A stretch of DNA of 64,000 nt from Siderastrea siderea (GCA_964030785.1 OZ034967.1:57514165-57578164), one strand, 5' to 3'; positions 22,420 to 34,086 are shown, counted from the stretch's first letter. Notes: generated from the letters alone by a model not told the origin. Numbers and translations: made by a program.

Positions 22420-22942
22420 AGCGTGTAACTTTGCTTAATCTTGTACTCAGTTGTCAGTCGTGCGTACTGAAATCAACATTTTTGTGTCGCTCGCTCGATA
22501 GGCCTACCATCGAAGAAAGTTTTATTAATATGCGAACCCACAAAGCCGAGAAATTGAGCAATTTGGAAAGGGTAATCAAGGAAAAGAAAGCAAGTCTGGA
22601 AATCAGATTGAGGTATTGTGAAAAGTTCACACCTCAGGTGTGAACTTTTAAAAGCGTGCAGTTTGTAACAAACCCAAAGACTTGCTGTAGAACGCACGTA
22701 ATTCCTAACTGCATGCTTCTAAAAAGTCACACCTAAGGTACCTTTATCTGATCTTTGTACTTGTTGTTTTCTCTTTCCTTGAGTACCCTTGCCAAATTTC
22801 TCAATTTCTCGGTTTTGTGGGTCCCTTTTTACTGCAACTTTCTTCGATGGCAGGCCTATCGAGCGAGTGAGACAGAAAATCGATTTCAGTACGCACGAGT
22901 GCATGAGATCTGGGTACAAGATTTAGCAACGTTACACGCAGT
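22420..22942. repeat. Foldback element, about 240-bp arms
   Basis: The left arm (about 22420-22665) is repeated in reverse complement at about 22703-22942, with a spacer under 40 bp. Shared blocks include GCGTGTAAC, CGTGCGTACTGAAATC, GCTCGATAGGCCT, CCATCGAAGAAAGTT and CCGAGAAATTGAG. The left arm keeps a lysine/glutamate-rich open frame (KAEKLSNLERVIKEKK) that could be captured coding sequence; the right arm has lost it. Close arms of this length can extrude as a hairpin. Confidence 0.75.
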
Positions 22943-23439
22943 TTAAAGCTATGCCTACACTATATCGGATAGCCCTTGGCCGACACGAAAACCATATCAG
23001 ATAGGGCTTTTGTTCACGCATAAAATGCTGATTTCGGGGCGGTTTCTGTAACGGAGCGAAGCTGCGCTGCGTCGATTTTGAAAGTCAATCGTCACCTATC
23101 GGATAGGCTCCCGTGCCACTCTTTGTGGCAGTGTAAACAGGCGTTCTAACCGTAGCGGAAGTGAATGAGTAGGACCCACTGAAACGGAAGTAAATATTCA
23201 GGAGTGAGGATTGGAACTTAGTGCAAAGATAGCGGCCTTACTTTTACACAGGGCATTTCTCTGGATTTCTAATATCTCAAGCACTTTTCTAAATTTACAT
23301 TTCTGTAGTATGAGTTTAATGGCTTTAAGTCACCGAAAAAGTCGACGGCAAAAAATACAGCTTTTACTGATGCTGAAAGAAATGGCGAAGAGAAGCAACA
23401 GGAGGAGGTTTATGTGTGCAAGGTTATTTTGGATCAGGC

Positions 23440-23575
23440 CTTTGAATCAGGCCTGGACGATGCAGTGAATGGTGGGGCAACTTTGCTGGAAGGGTCGCTG
23501 CAGACGAATGGAAAGAGAATTTCCGTATGAATCGCGAGACGTTTATGAAATTAGCTGAAGAACTTAGACCTAATA
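23440..23575 (+). pseudogene. HARBI1-like (PIF/Harbinger) transposase 5' fragment
   Basis: One frame gives EWWGNFAGRVAADEWKENFR followed by MNRETFMKLAEELRPN. This resembles the WW..F......EW..NFR.....F..L...L.P segment just before the catalytic domain of HARBI1-like nucleases. It stops abruptly where a non-LTR retrotransposon tail begins at 23576. It is a relic of a Harbinger transposase or a HARBI1 paralogue. Confidence 0.5.
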
Positions 23576-24715
23576 TATACGACAACAACAACCTTTATTT
23601 GTATGACTATAATTATTTACAGTATTGCAAAAGGTACGTAAAAACAAGAACAAAAAGAAAAAGAAATAATAATTATTATGATATTAATAACAGATAATCA
23701 AGTAACATCATTTTTAGATGACAGGATACTGTCACGCAAATTATTCAATAATGAAATATATTCGTCAATCGTAAATTAAGATAAATATCTTCGGAGTTCA
23801 TCAGTTTAATCACCAGGTCCGAGTAAGATAGCTGCTGAAAATTATGGAGATGACTTTGTACTTCAGCGAAAAATTCATTTCAGTCTGAAGTTTGAAATAT
23901 TTCGGGCAATAGCAGAGGAAGTGAATTTCATCCAGTTTCGATCATAAGTTTATGATTGCTTACGCGTAGTTTTACCAAAGCCTTTCTATTGATTGTTTTT
24001 CTAGTTAGGTTTAAATTTAACTTGAAATTTCATAACAATGTTAAAACGTATTATAAAACTCTAATTTCCTTGTATAATTAACTGAATACCGCCACTGAGT
24101 AATATACTTCTGTTTCATTATATCTTTATATCTTGATATTTTGGTTTTATCTAAATTGTTGGGAACAAAATTCGGTACATTATAAGATTTGGATAATTCC
24201 ATAATATTACTATAAAAGCTAGTATTGCCATTAGAATGAAGATTTATAGATAAAAGTAATGCTTGTTTTACAATAGAGTCTTCATCCTTCTCAAAGAGAT
24301 ACATAATGTAGTTAAGAATTTTTTCATTAATACCAACTTAATGGAAATCTACCTAATTCACCTCTACATGCAGCGTAAGAAGCCTTATTACTCGCTTGCA
24401 GAAGTGTAAGTGGGCTTTTTCAATTGGAGAGCTATCCCACGTTTTTAAAATCCTGTTTCTGGTAGGCTCCCCAAATTTCACAGTTGTAGGATAGTATGGG
24501 TGTGATCATCGTATTGAATATTTTACAAGCCAAAGAAGGTTTTAATCTACTAATGTCTGTGTTTTTTCTTAAGCGGAAAAGAGCGTGAAGATTCTCTTTC
24601 AAGTGGCTCCTAAATTTGTGTATTCGTGTACAATATCAATGTTGTGTTTTCCTATGTGGGATTCTAGATCGGAGTTTTCTTTGTATGTTTTTGAAAGATC
24701 ATAATTTTGATCTTT
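23576..24715 (-). mobile_element. 5'-truncated non-LTR retrotransposon, C-terminal ORF part
   Basis: On the minus strand, segments in order are HNIDIVHEYTNLGA, NLHALFRLRKNTDISRLKPS, TMITPILSYNCEIWGAYQK, an ELGRFPL piece, then the 87-codon frame YLFEKDEDSIVKQALLLS ... YITQWRYS, and KALVKLRVSNHKLMIETG. This is the post-RT region (YLG..., L...P.LLYG.E.WG, RWR-like) of an animal non-LTR element. There are several frameshifts. The 3' end at 23576 adjoins the HARBI1-like fragment, so it probably landed there. Confidence 0.75.
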
Positions 24716-25359
24716 TTATAATAGTAAATAGTATTTTCAACACCAAACCCTCTTCGGCCAACCGCTCCGGTACGATCTGTTGGACTGTGTGAACGACTTG
24801 TTCCAGTCCTGGGCCGTTTCTGTCCATACCATGCCGGAGTAGTCAACATGATAAGCTGTCCGGTATAGCGTAGACATAGGCTCTTGAACTAGTCCGTTAA
24901 AGGTATGTTCCCAGGCATTCTTCCGACCGTCTTGTAGATTTCGCTTGTTTTATCTGCCTCTCGCCCCGACTATCTGCCACTGGGTCTCCGGAATGGATGA
25001 AAATGAAACGTCGCGATCTTTAACCCAGGCGACTACATCGTGAGAAAACCTCTGAGAGACTTAACTATAAATAGAGCTGTGCTTGTTTTGTGACATGCTA
25101 TGGTATGCTATGCTTTCAATTAAAAAAAGGTCTCAATTGTGGATTTATTTCTTTTAGAAGGCTTCATCGCAATTACACACTATCATAATGTAACGCTTAA
25201 AACATCTGATCGATTATATTTTTTGCAATCGATAACATAAAAACATTTCACATATAAATTGAATTATCACCAATTCATTGAGACGAAAGCGTACAACTGA
25301 AGAGATTTATTCTCTGTGAATTACAATTTTTTTTTCACAAAAAAGTCTATATCTTTCAG

Positions 25360-25455
25360 CAATATGTTCTCAAGGATGCCCCTCCAGTCGTGGAACCTGC
25401 ATTGCACCTGACAGATGCCGGTGTAGAACCGGATGGAGAGGAAGCAGTTGTATGA
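25360..25455 (+). pseudogene. Possible terminal exon of the interrupted HARBI1-like gene
   Basis: An acceptor TTTCAG at 25354-25359 is followed by an open frame QYVLKDAPPVVEPALHLTDA ending in EEAVV and TGA. The acidic, VEPALHLTD-containing tail resembles C-termini I associate with HARBI1-like proteins in cnidarians. If so, it belongs with the fragment at 23440-23575 and the middle exons are lost. The assignment is weak. Confidence 0.3.
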
Positions 25456-25538
25456 CAGGTATTTTTAAACCTCAACTTTGGAATCCACTTTTAGGTTCGA
25501 ATTAATCTCTAACTAAAATTTAAAATCTTCTTCTTCTT

Positions 25539-25540
25539 AT

Positions 25541-25616
<76 letters not shown>

Positions 25617-25617
25617 T
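25539..25617. repeat. (ATC)n-(ATT)n microsatellite
   Basis: About fifteen ATC units run directly into about eleven ATT units, with no interruption. Confidence 0.97.
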
Positions 25618-28600
25618 CCATATTACTCTACTTTAATATATAGATTTAGCCAAGCCCAAAAGCGAGCCGCCAAGGAATAAACTGGCGTTCATTTCGAATT
25701 CTCAAAAAAAGACCTTAAACGTTTCGGTCCGAAATATATTTCGGTGCTTTTTTGGCTCGTTTGGTTTCGAAACGTGTATCTCAAAACGTCCGAAAGTGTT
25801 CCGAATTGTCCTCCAATATTTTGGGGATCTGTTCTGTAAAACCAAGCTCGAGAGGTCATTCTAGAGGCTGACCACAGCTTGATTTTCTTTTCCGGGCATC
25901 AAACTGAACACGTATTATACCAGGGGCATAGCTAGACGTTAAGCCATTAAGCCCGGGCTTAACAGGAATTTCTGTGATTTGTATAGGTAGTACCATGGTT
26001 TCAAGGGGTATTTCGGATAAATACCTCCGGTAACATTTCAAAATGCACCAAATACCACGAGTCGTAGGCGAGTGGTATTTGGGACAATTTCTCTCTTGAA
26101 TTTCATGGGCGTCAAACTCCGGAAATCTTTCCGCCATTGTTAAAAACTTTCATCGACCGCAGGGCTAGTAATTTTTGTTACCATGGAAACTGTAATTTCT
26201 ACATAAAGGTATTTCAAACTGCGCTGAAATACAATTCTTCTTAGCCAATCATTTTTCAGAAATTTCTCAGCCAGTAGTATTATTTTCAGTAACCAAAAGG
26301 CCATTCTGATTTCTTTCTACTGCTTTCGTTACTTCTATTGTACAGTTAATCCTCACCTTAAATACGTTTGAAACCATGACTTTCGAAACAATTTGTGTTA
26401 AAAGTGCTAATAGACTGTGCTCTAAACAAATAATAGGCTTTGGTCCAAAACCTTGAAACACTTTCGTTCACGCAAAGTTTTGGCGCTTGGCAAGGGGGAC
26501 AAGTCGAAGAACCTACAGGACACACTGAGCTGCACAAGTGAAGACGTTTGTCCGAGCGTCGCCACCGTGCTCATCATTCTCTTAACCATGCCAGTGTACA
26601 CTGCAACAGGACAGATCTGATTCAATAGCGTGAGAAAAGGGAAAACATACGGGCGATCTACTAGGCTGACAGAGCGGCTCTTATGTAGGCGTCCAGAAAG
26701 ATGCCTGTTGACCCCGAGAAAGTCATTAGAGATTCCTGTGCAAAGAAGCCAAGAGGGGCTGCACTTGAGTGAGCTCAGCACTTTAGTGTAGTCAGCTCAT
26801 AATCTTGCTCCTAAATGCTGATCATAGGCCAGGGGTTTCGTTTTAGGCCGGAGGCCGGACGTAACGTGCGGTCGTTAGACATCTAAGGTCCGGTACTTTC
26901 TCACGAAAATGTTATTTTCTGAAGTGTAAATAAATCGTATGACTTTGCATTTGCTTATCAAAGGTAAAGTTGAGCTTTATTTTGCTTACTTATGTAATTC
27001 ATACAATCGCAAACGAATGATCATTGCTGTCATTTGTAGCCAAATTATCATTTAATTTTTTGTGAACATTTTAATCCCTTAAAAGACCTTCCCAGTTAAC
27101 CACCTCCCATCCAGGGAACCCAGGAAATGGCGTTACAGGGAGTCCAATTTTAACAATTTCTAGGAGTGCATGCCCTCGGGTCCCCCTAGACGTTCGTGCC
27201 TGCCGCACTAATGTTCGCACCTTGTTTCATCTATGAATTTGGTACTTTAAAATGCTACCAACAACCCTGCTGATCACGACATTCTTCATCAACGAAGCCC
27301 GTTTAATGTTAACTGTTATTAACAATTAAGCTCCGTCAACGAAAAGAGATCAGCTGTGCTTTTTTACGATGCAAAGGATTAGATCATTGATCGTCGGAGG
27401 TAAAACTGGTATAGCCTGTTCCTAAGTTGACCTCTAAGAAAAGTTTATATTCGCAATTTTAATTTACATCTCAGGCCGGGCTTTAAGGGAAAAAATGGCC
27501 GGTTACACCCCTGGATATGTTCGTTAAGTCCAAATTTTCCGTTGAGTCGGTTCTTCACTTGAACTTGACAATTTCTTCTCCATGTCCTTAAGCTTCGTGG
27601 CGCATTTACGGTAAGATTCTCCAAAAGAGCCTTAGATTTCCGATAAACAAGCAAGGCACTACGGCGGACAAACGACCCTTGTGTACTACTCCGTGTCAGA
27701 ACACACGAAATGGACTCAGAGATTTACTGTTCGCTGATTGGGCAGGAAAATACAAAAGTTTTCTGCGGCCAATCAGAAGCCAGAACGGGCGAGACCGACA
27801 GGAACTTCTCTGGAGAAACATTTTCCCAAGGGGCTTCTCGTCTTGCCCCTGACTTTTCTTTGCCCACTTTTTTTTTTCGCCCGTTCCGACTTTCCCTCGC
27901 CCATCTTAATCTGCCCTTGGGTCTGCGAGGATGGTTAAAACCGAGCAACTAATTACACTGGGCAACTTTCATGAATAATACAAGCTGCAAAAAACATTTT
28001 TTCCTAGCATTTTCTTTCTGAACGTTTAAAAAAAAAAGAAGTTAAGCAGAGGAGTTCAGTTGTTCGTCGCTGAAAAGCTGTCAGCTTCTTTCGAGGATTT
28101 AGCCAGATGGAGGCCATGGCTTCCTTCACTGTCATTGTAAGCAGCCGTCAGCATTTTCCTTTCCCAAAGAAGTTTCTGAAGGTTACATCGAGTTTGGACG
28201 CACGCGGGAGATTCCTTAACACGAAGGAAGCAGAAGCGCTCGATCTTTACATCTTGGATGCTTAGCAATCCTCCCAAATGTATCCATAACTTAAGACGTG
28301 AAAAAGCTAGGAAAGGTATTTGCAGCTTTTACTGAAGCATTTACGAAAGTAAACTGTCTAGTTTGTTGTTCACTTTTAACGTTCATAATTTGCATTCAAA
28401 AATCTGCAGCTTTTCTGCAATATGACTGCACGCACTTAGATTTTCTTTCAGGGACAAATTTTACACATAACGAAGACGTGTAATCATGGTTTGCTACAAG
28501 ATCTCGGTTCCTATTTGTTTACAATGCATCCTGTTTCCATTGTTTACAGCTCTTTTGTTGCCAAACTCCAATTTTTTTCCTGCACACATCGCTTTGTTAA

Positions 28601-29978
28601 ATGCGATTACATCACTTCTTCTTCGAAACATGTTTAACATGTACAAAAATACCAGTAATATTCAGCTCAAGAAGAAAAATCGGACAACTCAAACCTTGTT
28701 TTTGAAATAACACCGTGATTTCAGTATTTTCGCGCGCTTTTGGATGAAAATGATCGCGATGTCAAGCAACATTCGGGACACGAGTGTTATATTCATGTTT
28801 CCAGCCGTACATCTCTAAAAAACCAATGCACTTTCAGATCCAATTGCGCGTATACAACAGCTATATTCTAATGAGGCCCTGTTACGGATTTTAGGGATAA
28901 AGGATAACTGGTAAAATAATTTTAGGGATAAGTGATAACTAGCGAAGTAATTTTAGGGATAATCAATCAATCAATCAATCTAAAAATATCACAAAACGGA
29001 GCTGTCAGTAATCAACTCAATTACGAAATAACGTGCCTTGCAACACAAAAAACAACAGCGACAACAATAAAAACGTTTTCTAACAACTTACCTTTCTCTC
29101 TTAAATTTTTACTCAGAAACTCTGGTATCCCCAGACAGCTTACTTACCTGATATGTCAGCGCCTAAAAATAAGGAATGAGAGAAAATATCTCCCACGTAG
29201 CCCCATGATGCAGCAAAGTTCCTTTCTTGGAAAAACCCAAGATCTCTCAAACATCAGCGAGTCTACACGAGAGCTCAGGAACGTGATCCCTTTCAATATC
29301 TCCTCGTTGCCATAGCAGACTCAAGATTAAAAGAAAAATACGTAGGCTGCTTGGTTTTTGAAGGAAACTTTTAACAGCTCCTTTTGATTGATTTGTTACT
29401 TATAAAATTTATTGCGCACATCATTGTGGTTTCACAGAGATTTGAAATATTCTGTGCACTCTGGTCATGTGACCAATGACCACGAAAGTAATGTTATTAA
29501 GTTTCTTGCTTTCATAAAGCATCTAATAAACATAAGACCTATTAAAAGTATACCCTGCAAGCACCAGAGCAGAGGCACCTGCCACCAGTTCTGACAAAAC
29601 TACTACTTTTGACACCACTCTCGCCATCTCAAGCGCCTGCTATCGAACTCGAACAATTTTCCGTTTCCCTAGAGAGTTCGAGACAGTGGAGGTTACAGTT
29701 AATTGGTTCACACTTATGATCTATTAGAGGGCAGACGCATAGATGATTCAGACGGTCGATTCAAGTATGACAGTGGCGTGATTTCCCTGAACCAATCACA
29801 ATTCTTCGCTACGCATAGCAACCAATGAGTTTACTTCATTTTATATGGACAATGGATTACGTCAAATCGCTATTTTCGTGTTTGTCAAAGTGGTGAAAGG
29901 ACCCGCTTTCGAGTTTTTTTCAAAGAGTTTGAAATAAACGAGCTTTTTCTATATTTTTTTACTTTATTATATAAATCA
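25618..29978. other. 4.3-kb region without recognisable gene
   Basis: Both strands were scanned for motifs. A short hairpin CCAAATACCAC...GTGGTATTTGG lies at 26049-26082. A 119-codon frame at 26422-26781 (minus) and a 73-codon frame at 28056-28277 (minus) show no family motif and no splice sites I trust. The first exons of the EGF gene may lie here or further upstream, but I could not see them. Confidence 0.3.
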
Positions 29979-30157
29979 AATAGATTCCATGTTGCAGTGC
30001 GTCTGTTCAGTGATAGATCATACAAGACGTCAAAATGTGGTAAGAACATCAGTGACACACTCGGCTATCAGCTCGTGTGCCACTTTTTTGTTCTTACCAC
30101 ACTTTGACGTCATCTGTAATCTATTACTGAAAAGGCGCACGGCAACATGGAATCTAT
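29979..30157. repeat. Foldback MITE upstream of the first visible EGF exon
   Basis: Arms of about 80 bp are inverted copies: AATAGATTCCATGTTGC at the left end matches GCAACATGGAATCTATT at the right. Inner blocks GACGTCAAAATGTGGTAAGAA and TTCTTACCACACTTTGACGTC also pair. The loop is only about 10-15 bp. It ends 85 bp before the splice acceptor of the exon at 30243. Confidence 0.85.
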
Positions 30158-30242
30158 TCGTCAATTTGCTTTTATAAGCATTGTTCTTTCATCGAATGGA
30201 CAAGCCTGTTTTACATCACTTTGTCTTTTATTCCTTTCGTAG

Positions 30243-30359
30243 ATTTAAACGAATGTACTTCACACAATCATAGATGCCAACAACTGTGCATTAACACACC
30301 TGGTTCATATCAATGTAGTTGTCGTCAAGGCTACACCAAAAATGGGTATACATGTAAAG
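30243..30359 (+). CDS. Calcium-binding EGF exon 1 of a multi-EGF gene
   Basis: An acceptor AG at 30241-30242 and donor GTACGT at 30360 bound a 39-codon, phase 1-1 exon. Its product begins DLNEC and has six cysteines in EGF spacing. The calcium-binding D-x-N-E-C start and the hydroxylation-type pattern CINTPGSYQCSC mark it as a cbEGF module. Such modules form secreted matrix or cell-surface proteins (fibrillin, fibulin, matrilin, SCUBE families). It is the first of six closely spaced single-domain exons. It may not be the first coding exon of the gene, because no signal peptide exon is visible upstream. The exact family cannot be decided from the EGF modules alone. Confidence 0.9.
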
Positions 30360-30739
30360 GTACGTATGCTTGGCCGTGACACTCCTGAGCTCAACATTTT
30401 ACGTGATTTAATTCATTGTCAAATTCAGTGTCAGCTGCAGGGTCGATCCAGGTAGAAAATCCTTTTAAGTCATAGTCAAAGATGGTGATATTGGTTCAGA
30501 TTAATTTTAGTTGAAAAAATTTATCTAGCTTCAGGTCGATCTGTCTCTTTTTGTTAGCCTTTTTCCTGCACATTAAATCTTATCTCAATAACCAACTTTT
30601 CCAAATTCCACCTGGATACAGTAAACGAAGAACCCCCTCTCTGGAGGTGCCGCGGCTTATTCCCATTTACTTTTTTTTTTCATTTACATTTTATCTCAAC
30701 AGTCCTTTCATGCATACGTGTGCTGTAATATATTTGCAG

Positions 30740-30892
30740 ACATTGACGAGTGCAGGACGATGGTTCCCAGTCCATGCAGATGTGGTGTACGTGGTGAACC
30801 ATGTGGCCCAAGTTGTACAAATCTTGTCCCCGGCTACAAATGTTCTTGTGCCAAAGGCTTTCACCTGCGATATGGCGGGAATATTTGCTATG
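30740..30892 (+). CDS. EGF exon 2, unusual eight-cysteine module
   Basis: An acceptor TTTGCAG ends at 30739 and a donor GTAAGG starts at 30893; the exon is 51 codons, phase 1-1. It opens DIDEC and contains CTNLVPGYKCSC, so it is a cbEGF module. However, it has eight cysteines instead of six, with the extra pair in the stretch CRCGVRGEPC between the first and third canonical cysteines. Intron before: 380 bp. The added pair may form an extra disulphide or free thiols. The reading frame is intact and the splice sites are canonical, which argues against a decayed exon. Confidence 0.88.
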
Positions 30893-31075
30893 GTAAGGCT
30901 GTCTCCGTCTTTAGCCAACAGCATAGAACGAGAAAAAAGTGATTTTGAAAATTAAAATTCATTTATAGAGCGCCATGCTCCACTAATTGTCCATGGCACT
31001 TTACAATACCATAACTCTTAATTAGGTTAAAAACTACATCATTTATAAACAAGAAATCGAGTACCAATACTGTAG

Positions 31076-31366
31076 TAGCCTGAGAAAACAGCCTACGTTT
31101 CGCGAGGTCCCCACTTGAGCCCTCGCAAAACGACGTCTGAGCAACGAGTGCAGAAATTCCATACTGATGACGTGCACTACCCAGATCTTGGTAGTGCTTC
31201 TGATCAGTTGAAAGAAAATTCCCTCGCAGCATAACCAATCAGAAGCACCACCAAGATCTGGGTAGTGCACGTCATCAGTATGGAATTTCTGCGCTCGTTT
31301 CTCAGACGTCGTTTTGCGAAGGTTCAAGTGGCGACCACGCGGAACCTGGGCTGTTTTCTCAGGCTA
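31076..31366. mobile_element. 291-bp MuDR-like foldback MITE in an EGF intron
   Basis: The element starts TAGCCTGAGAAAACAGC and ends with the complement GCTGTTTTCTCAGGCTA. ATACTGTAG at 31067-31075 is repeated at 31367-31375, a 9-bp target duplication as in Mutator/MuDR. Long inner arms (TTCCATACTGATGACGTGCA, CTACCCAGATCTTGG and their complements) make it almost fully self-complementary. Confidence 0.85.
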
Positions 31367-31645
31367 ATACTGTAGAGGCTAATGATAAAAATTACAAATC
31401 GAATGCGTCCTTAAAAAGATAAGTGATGACATACGACATTCAGAAAGTAAAATCACAGCAATGTGATAAACTAAATTATAGCGGCATCATGGGAGTAAAT
31501 AAGCTACTAACAAAAGGAAACTTAAACATCATTAGTTCACCCTCTTGCATGACTATAACTCTAAGAATATAAATTTCCCACCTAAGATGTAAGGCAGTAT
31601 CTATCTTTAACGAAGCATTCTGACTAAGTTACTGTTTTCCCTTAG

Positions 31646-31771
31646 ATATCAACGAGTGTTTAACGGCAAACGGAGGATGTCCGCAGACTTGTAAAAATTT
31701 TCCAGGAAAATTTTCTTGTGGATGTTTCATTGGCTATCGACAGATAACGAATAACGGTACCAAATGCGAAG
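31646..31771 (+). CDS. Calcium-binding EGF exon 3
   Basis: A 42-codon, phase 1-1 exon follows the acceptor CCCTTAG and precedes the donor GTAAAA. It encodes DINEC..., six cysteines and CKNFPGKFSCGC, the aspartate/asparagine hydroxylation pattern. The CKN position carries asparagine as usual for cbEGF. The intron before it (753 bp) contains the foldback MITE at 31076-31366. Confidence 0.9.
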
Positions 31772-32104
31772 GTAAAAAAGCAATTGTTTTTAATAGAGAT
31801 TTGATCTCACCATTTCTCACCAAGAAATCGCCATGACGATGATGCTTAGTCGTATGGCAACTCCTTATTGTTATTACTTCTCCTTTTTTTAAAGAATTTA
31901 TAGCATTCTTAATGGCCAATGTCTATCTTACTTATCCCTTCTATTCCACGTTCAAGAAAAACTGAATCGATCTAGACACAGTACACGAAGAGCCACCTTG
32001 TGGATGTGCCACTGCTAACTCCCATTTATTGTTTATTATTAATTTTATTATTATAACTAGAACACCTCCTTTGTTCTTCTCATCATTCGCTCCTCAAAAT
32101 ACCC

Positions 32105-32222
32105 AATGTTTCGACAGGCATTTATGGCGATCGGGATTTTTCTTTTTCTGCCCCGAAACTTTGGAACTGTCTGCCGGCATTAATTAAACTAGAGACTTAA
32201 AACTTATCTTTTTAATCGTTAG
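32105..32222 (+). pseudogene. Non-LTR retrotransposon 3' ORF scrap in an intron
   Basis: The frame GIYGDRDFSFSAPKLWNCLP matches the (T/S)YGxRxFSxxAPxLWNxLP segment near the C-terminus of CR1/L2-like reverse transcriptase proteins. Stops follow soon after. It runs directly into a long ATT microsatellite, as expected for a 3' end that terminates in short tandem repeats. Confidence 0.65.
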
Positions 32223-32225
32223 TAG

Positions 32226-32227
<2 letters not shown>

Positions 32228-32277
<50 letters not shown>

Positions 32278-32311
32278 GATCATCATCATCATCCTCATCA
32301 TCACCATCATC
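32228..32311. repeat. (ATT)n-(ATC)n microsatellite at a non-LTR 3' end
   Basis: About sixteen ATT units (to about 32277) are followed by ATC-type units with interruptions. It directly follows the non-LTR coding scrap and is probably its amplified tail. Confidence 0.95.
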
Positions 32312-32362
32312 ATTTTACCCCCTTGTGGAAACTGATGTTGTTCTAATCTCTGTGATCGTTAG

Positions 32363-32485
32363 ACATAAATGAATGTCTGTCCAACAATGGCTACTGTAGT
32401 CACCAATGCGTCAACACTGCAGGCACTTATTTTTGTCGATGTAAGCCTGGTTTTATCGTGGATTCAAATGGACGAACTTGCTCAG
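32363..32485 (+). CDS. Calcium-binding EGF exon 4
   Basis: A 41-codon, phase 1-1 exon (acceptor TCGTTAG, donor GTTAGT). It encodes DINEC, six cysteines, CVNTAGTYFCRC and an NGRTC end, a textbook cbEGF. The intron before it (591 bp) carries the non-LTR scrap and microsatellite and also a 55-bp stretch resembling part of the intron before exon 2. Confidence 0.92.
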
Positions 32486-33228
32486 GTTAGTTATAAAGGG
32501 GTATAAGAAAAGTTCACCAAGGAGTAAGGACGAGTAGCTAGACATCTGGGATGTATTTACGTTTTAAGCTGATGCTGGAGTAATGCTGTGCAGATCATAA
32601 TCACAGTTTTAGTTGACCATTTTAATAACTAAGAGACTGTGCGATGGCTTGCGATATCTTGCGTTCACTCAAATCGATCTGAAATTTGCACGAAAGTGAA
32701 CGCAAGTTTTTCACGATTTGGTCACTCAACACAAATCTACACAAGTTGTTTTCAGTACTGTTTCCTTCGTACGGGCGCGTGCACAAGGCTGCAATGAAAT
32801 GACCTTTTTGCACTCATGCATCTAACTGGTGTCTACTTGCGAGTCCGTTTAGCCAGGGTGAAAAGAAACCTGATGTAAACAAACGCAAACTCCCTTCCCA
32901 CAGCAACTATTTTGTGCAACTGACGTACTATAGTGTTACTAAACAAACGCGAGCCCTCGTTTAGTATGCGGTAGTATAATGTAACAGAACATAATCTATA
33001 TTTCAACAGGGTAAAAAATAATCAGTAAAGCTAAAACAAGGTTTAAAAAATGCATAAATACTGTTTTACATGATTGCCGTGTGGGGATCCTATATGATAA
33101 GGATTTGGTTGATCTTTCCTCTGAATAGCCTAGGTCTCAGCCACGACAACAATGGAGTACATTGAAGCTATTGCGATATGGGAATCAAGACAACAAAAAT
33201 GTTCACATATTCCTTATTTGATTTGCAG

Positions 33229-33351
33229 ATCACGATGAATGTTCGTCTAACTACCATGGCTGTCAACATAAGTGCAATAATTTCCATGGAGGGTATTTCT
33301 GTTCATGCCGTACTGGATACGCTCTGGATAGAGACAACAAGACCTGCTCAG
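33229..33351 (+). CDS. Calcium-binding EGF exon 5
   Basis: A 41-codon, phase 1-1 exon (acceptor TTTGCAG, donor GTACAA). It encodes DHDEC, six cysteines, CNNFHGGYFCSC and DNKTC. The calcium-binding D-x-D-E start is kept. The flanking introns of 743 and 787 bp hold no recognised elements. Confidence 0.9.
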
Positions 33352-34086
33352 GTACAATGTTTTCTAGGCAGGGAGGGCTATATTTGGGGTTTATATAGTA
33401 ATAATATGTCATGATCTTTAAAAAGAGAAGACTTTGCTGAGGGATCTATAAAATCATAATACAAGTAGATCCAAACCGGGAAACCCAAGCCTCAATTTCC
33501 ATAGCCCCTAATTCCAAAACCCAAACTGAGGTTTGTATCCCGACAAATCAGACATGCATCTTATTTTTAACGGAAGCGGCAGTGAAAGTGCAAACGAAAT
33601 TAAACTCACGCACAAGCAGAAATTTAGGCTTTCACTGACTACAACTGAGGTGCAGTTATCTGTGCCATCGTTAGACATTCTCACTTCTCAATAGGTTCTT
33701 GTCAAATTGCAATATTGTTCAAGCAAATATAAAGCTTTATTTGTTTTGTTTGTTCATAATTATAATAAATGGATTTTTTTTTCGTTTTTGCGGAGACTTC
33801 CTTCTCCATTTCTAAGTAAGGGAATATTTTCTCGGAGGAAGTAAGTTTTATTCCCTTTTTTAGATATTTCAGAAAATAGTGCAACGATGACATTGGATTT
33901 TTTTATTCAAACGAATTGAGCTAACCCAAGCCAGTTTTTACAATTTCTTTTTGAAGAATCATCATTTCCACTCTTATCTCTGTAACTGGCAATATTCATT
34001 ATTCATTCAACCTAGTGAAGCTTATGTAATCAAAGAACGAGACCTACTATCACTTTAGACAACTAGCACTTTACGGTAGTAAAGAA

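Noticed and set aside
26422..26781. 119-codon minus-strand frame
   Set aside because: No motif, no partner exon and no start context could be found. Length alone is weak evidence in this spacer.
28056..28277. 73-codon minus-strand frame considered as an exon
   Set aside because: The codon pattern is plausible, but I could not find a convincing acceptor or neighbouring exon, and no family match is recognised.
30691..30924. Minus-strand open frame over EGF exon 2
   Set aside because: It is antisense to a clearly supported plus-strand EGF exon with canonical splice sites.
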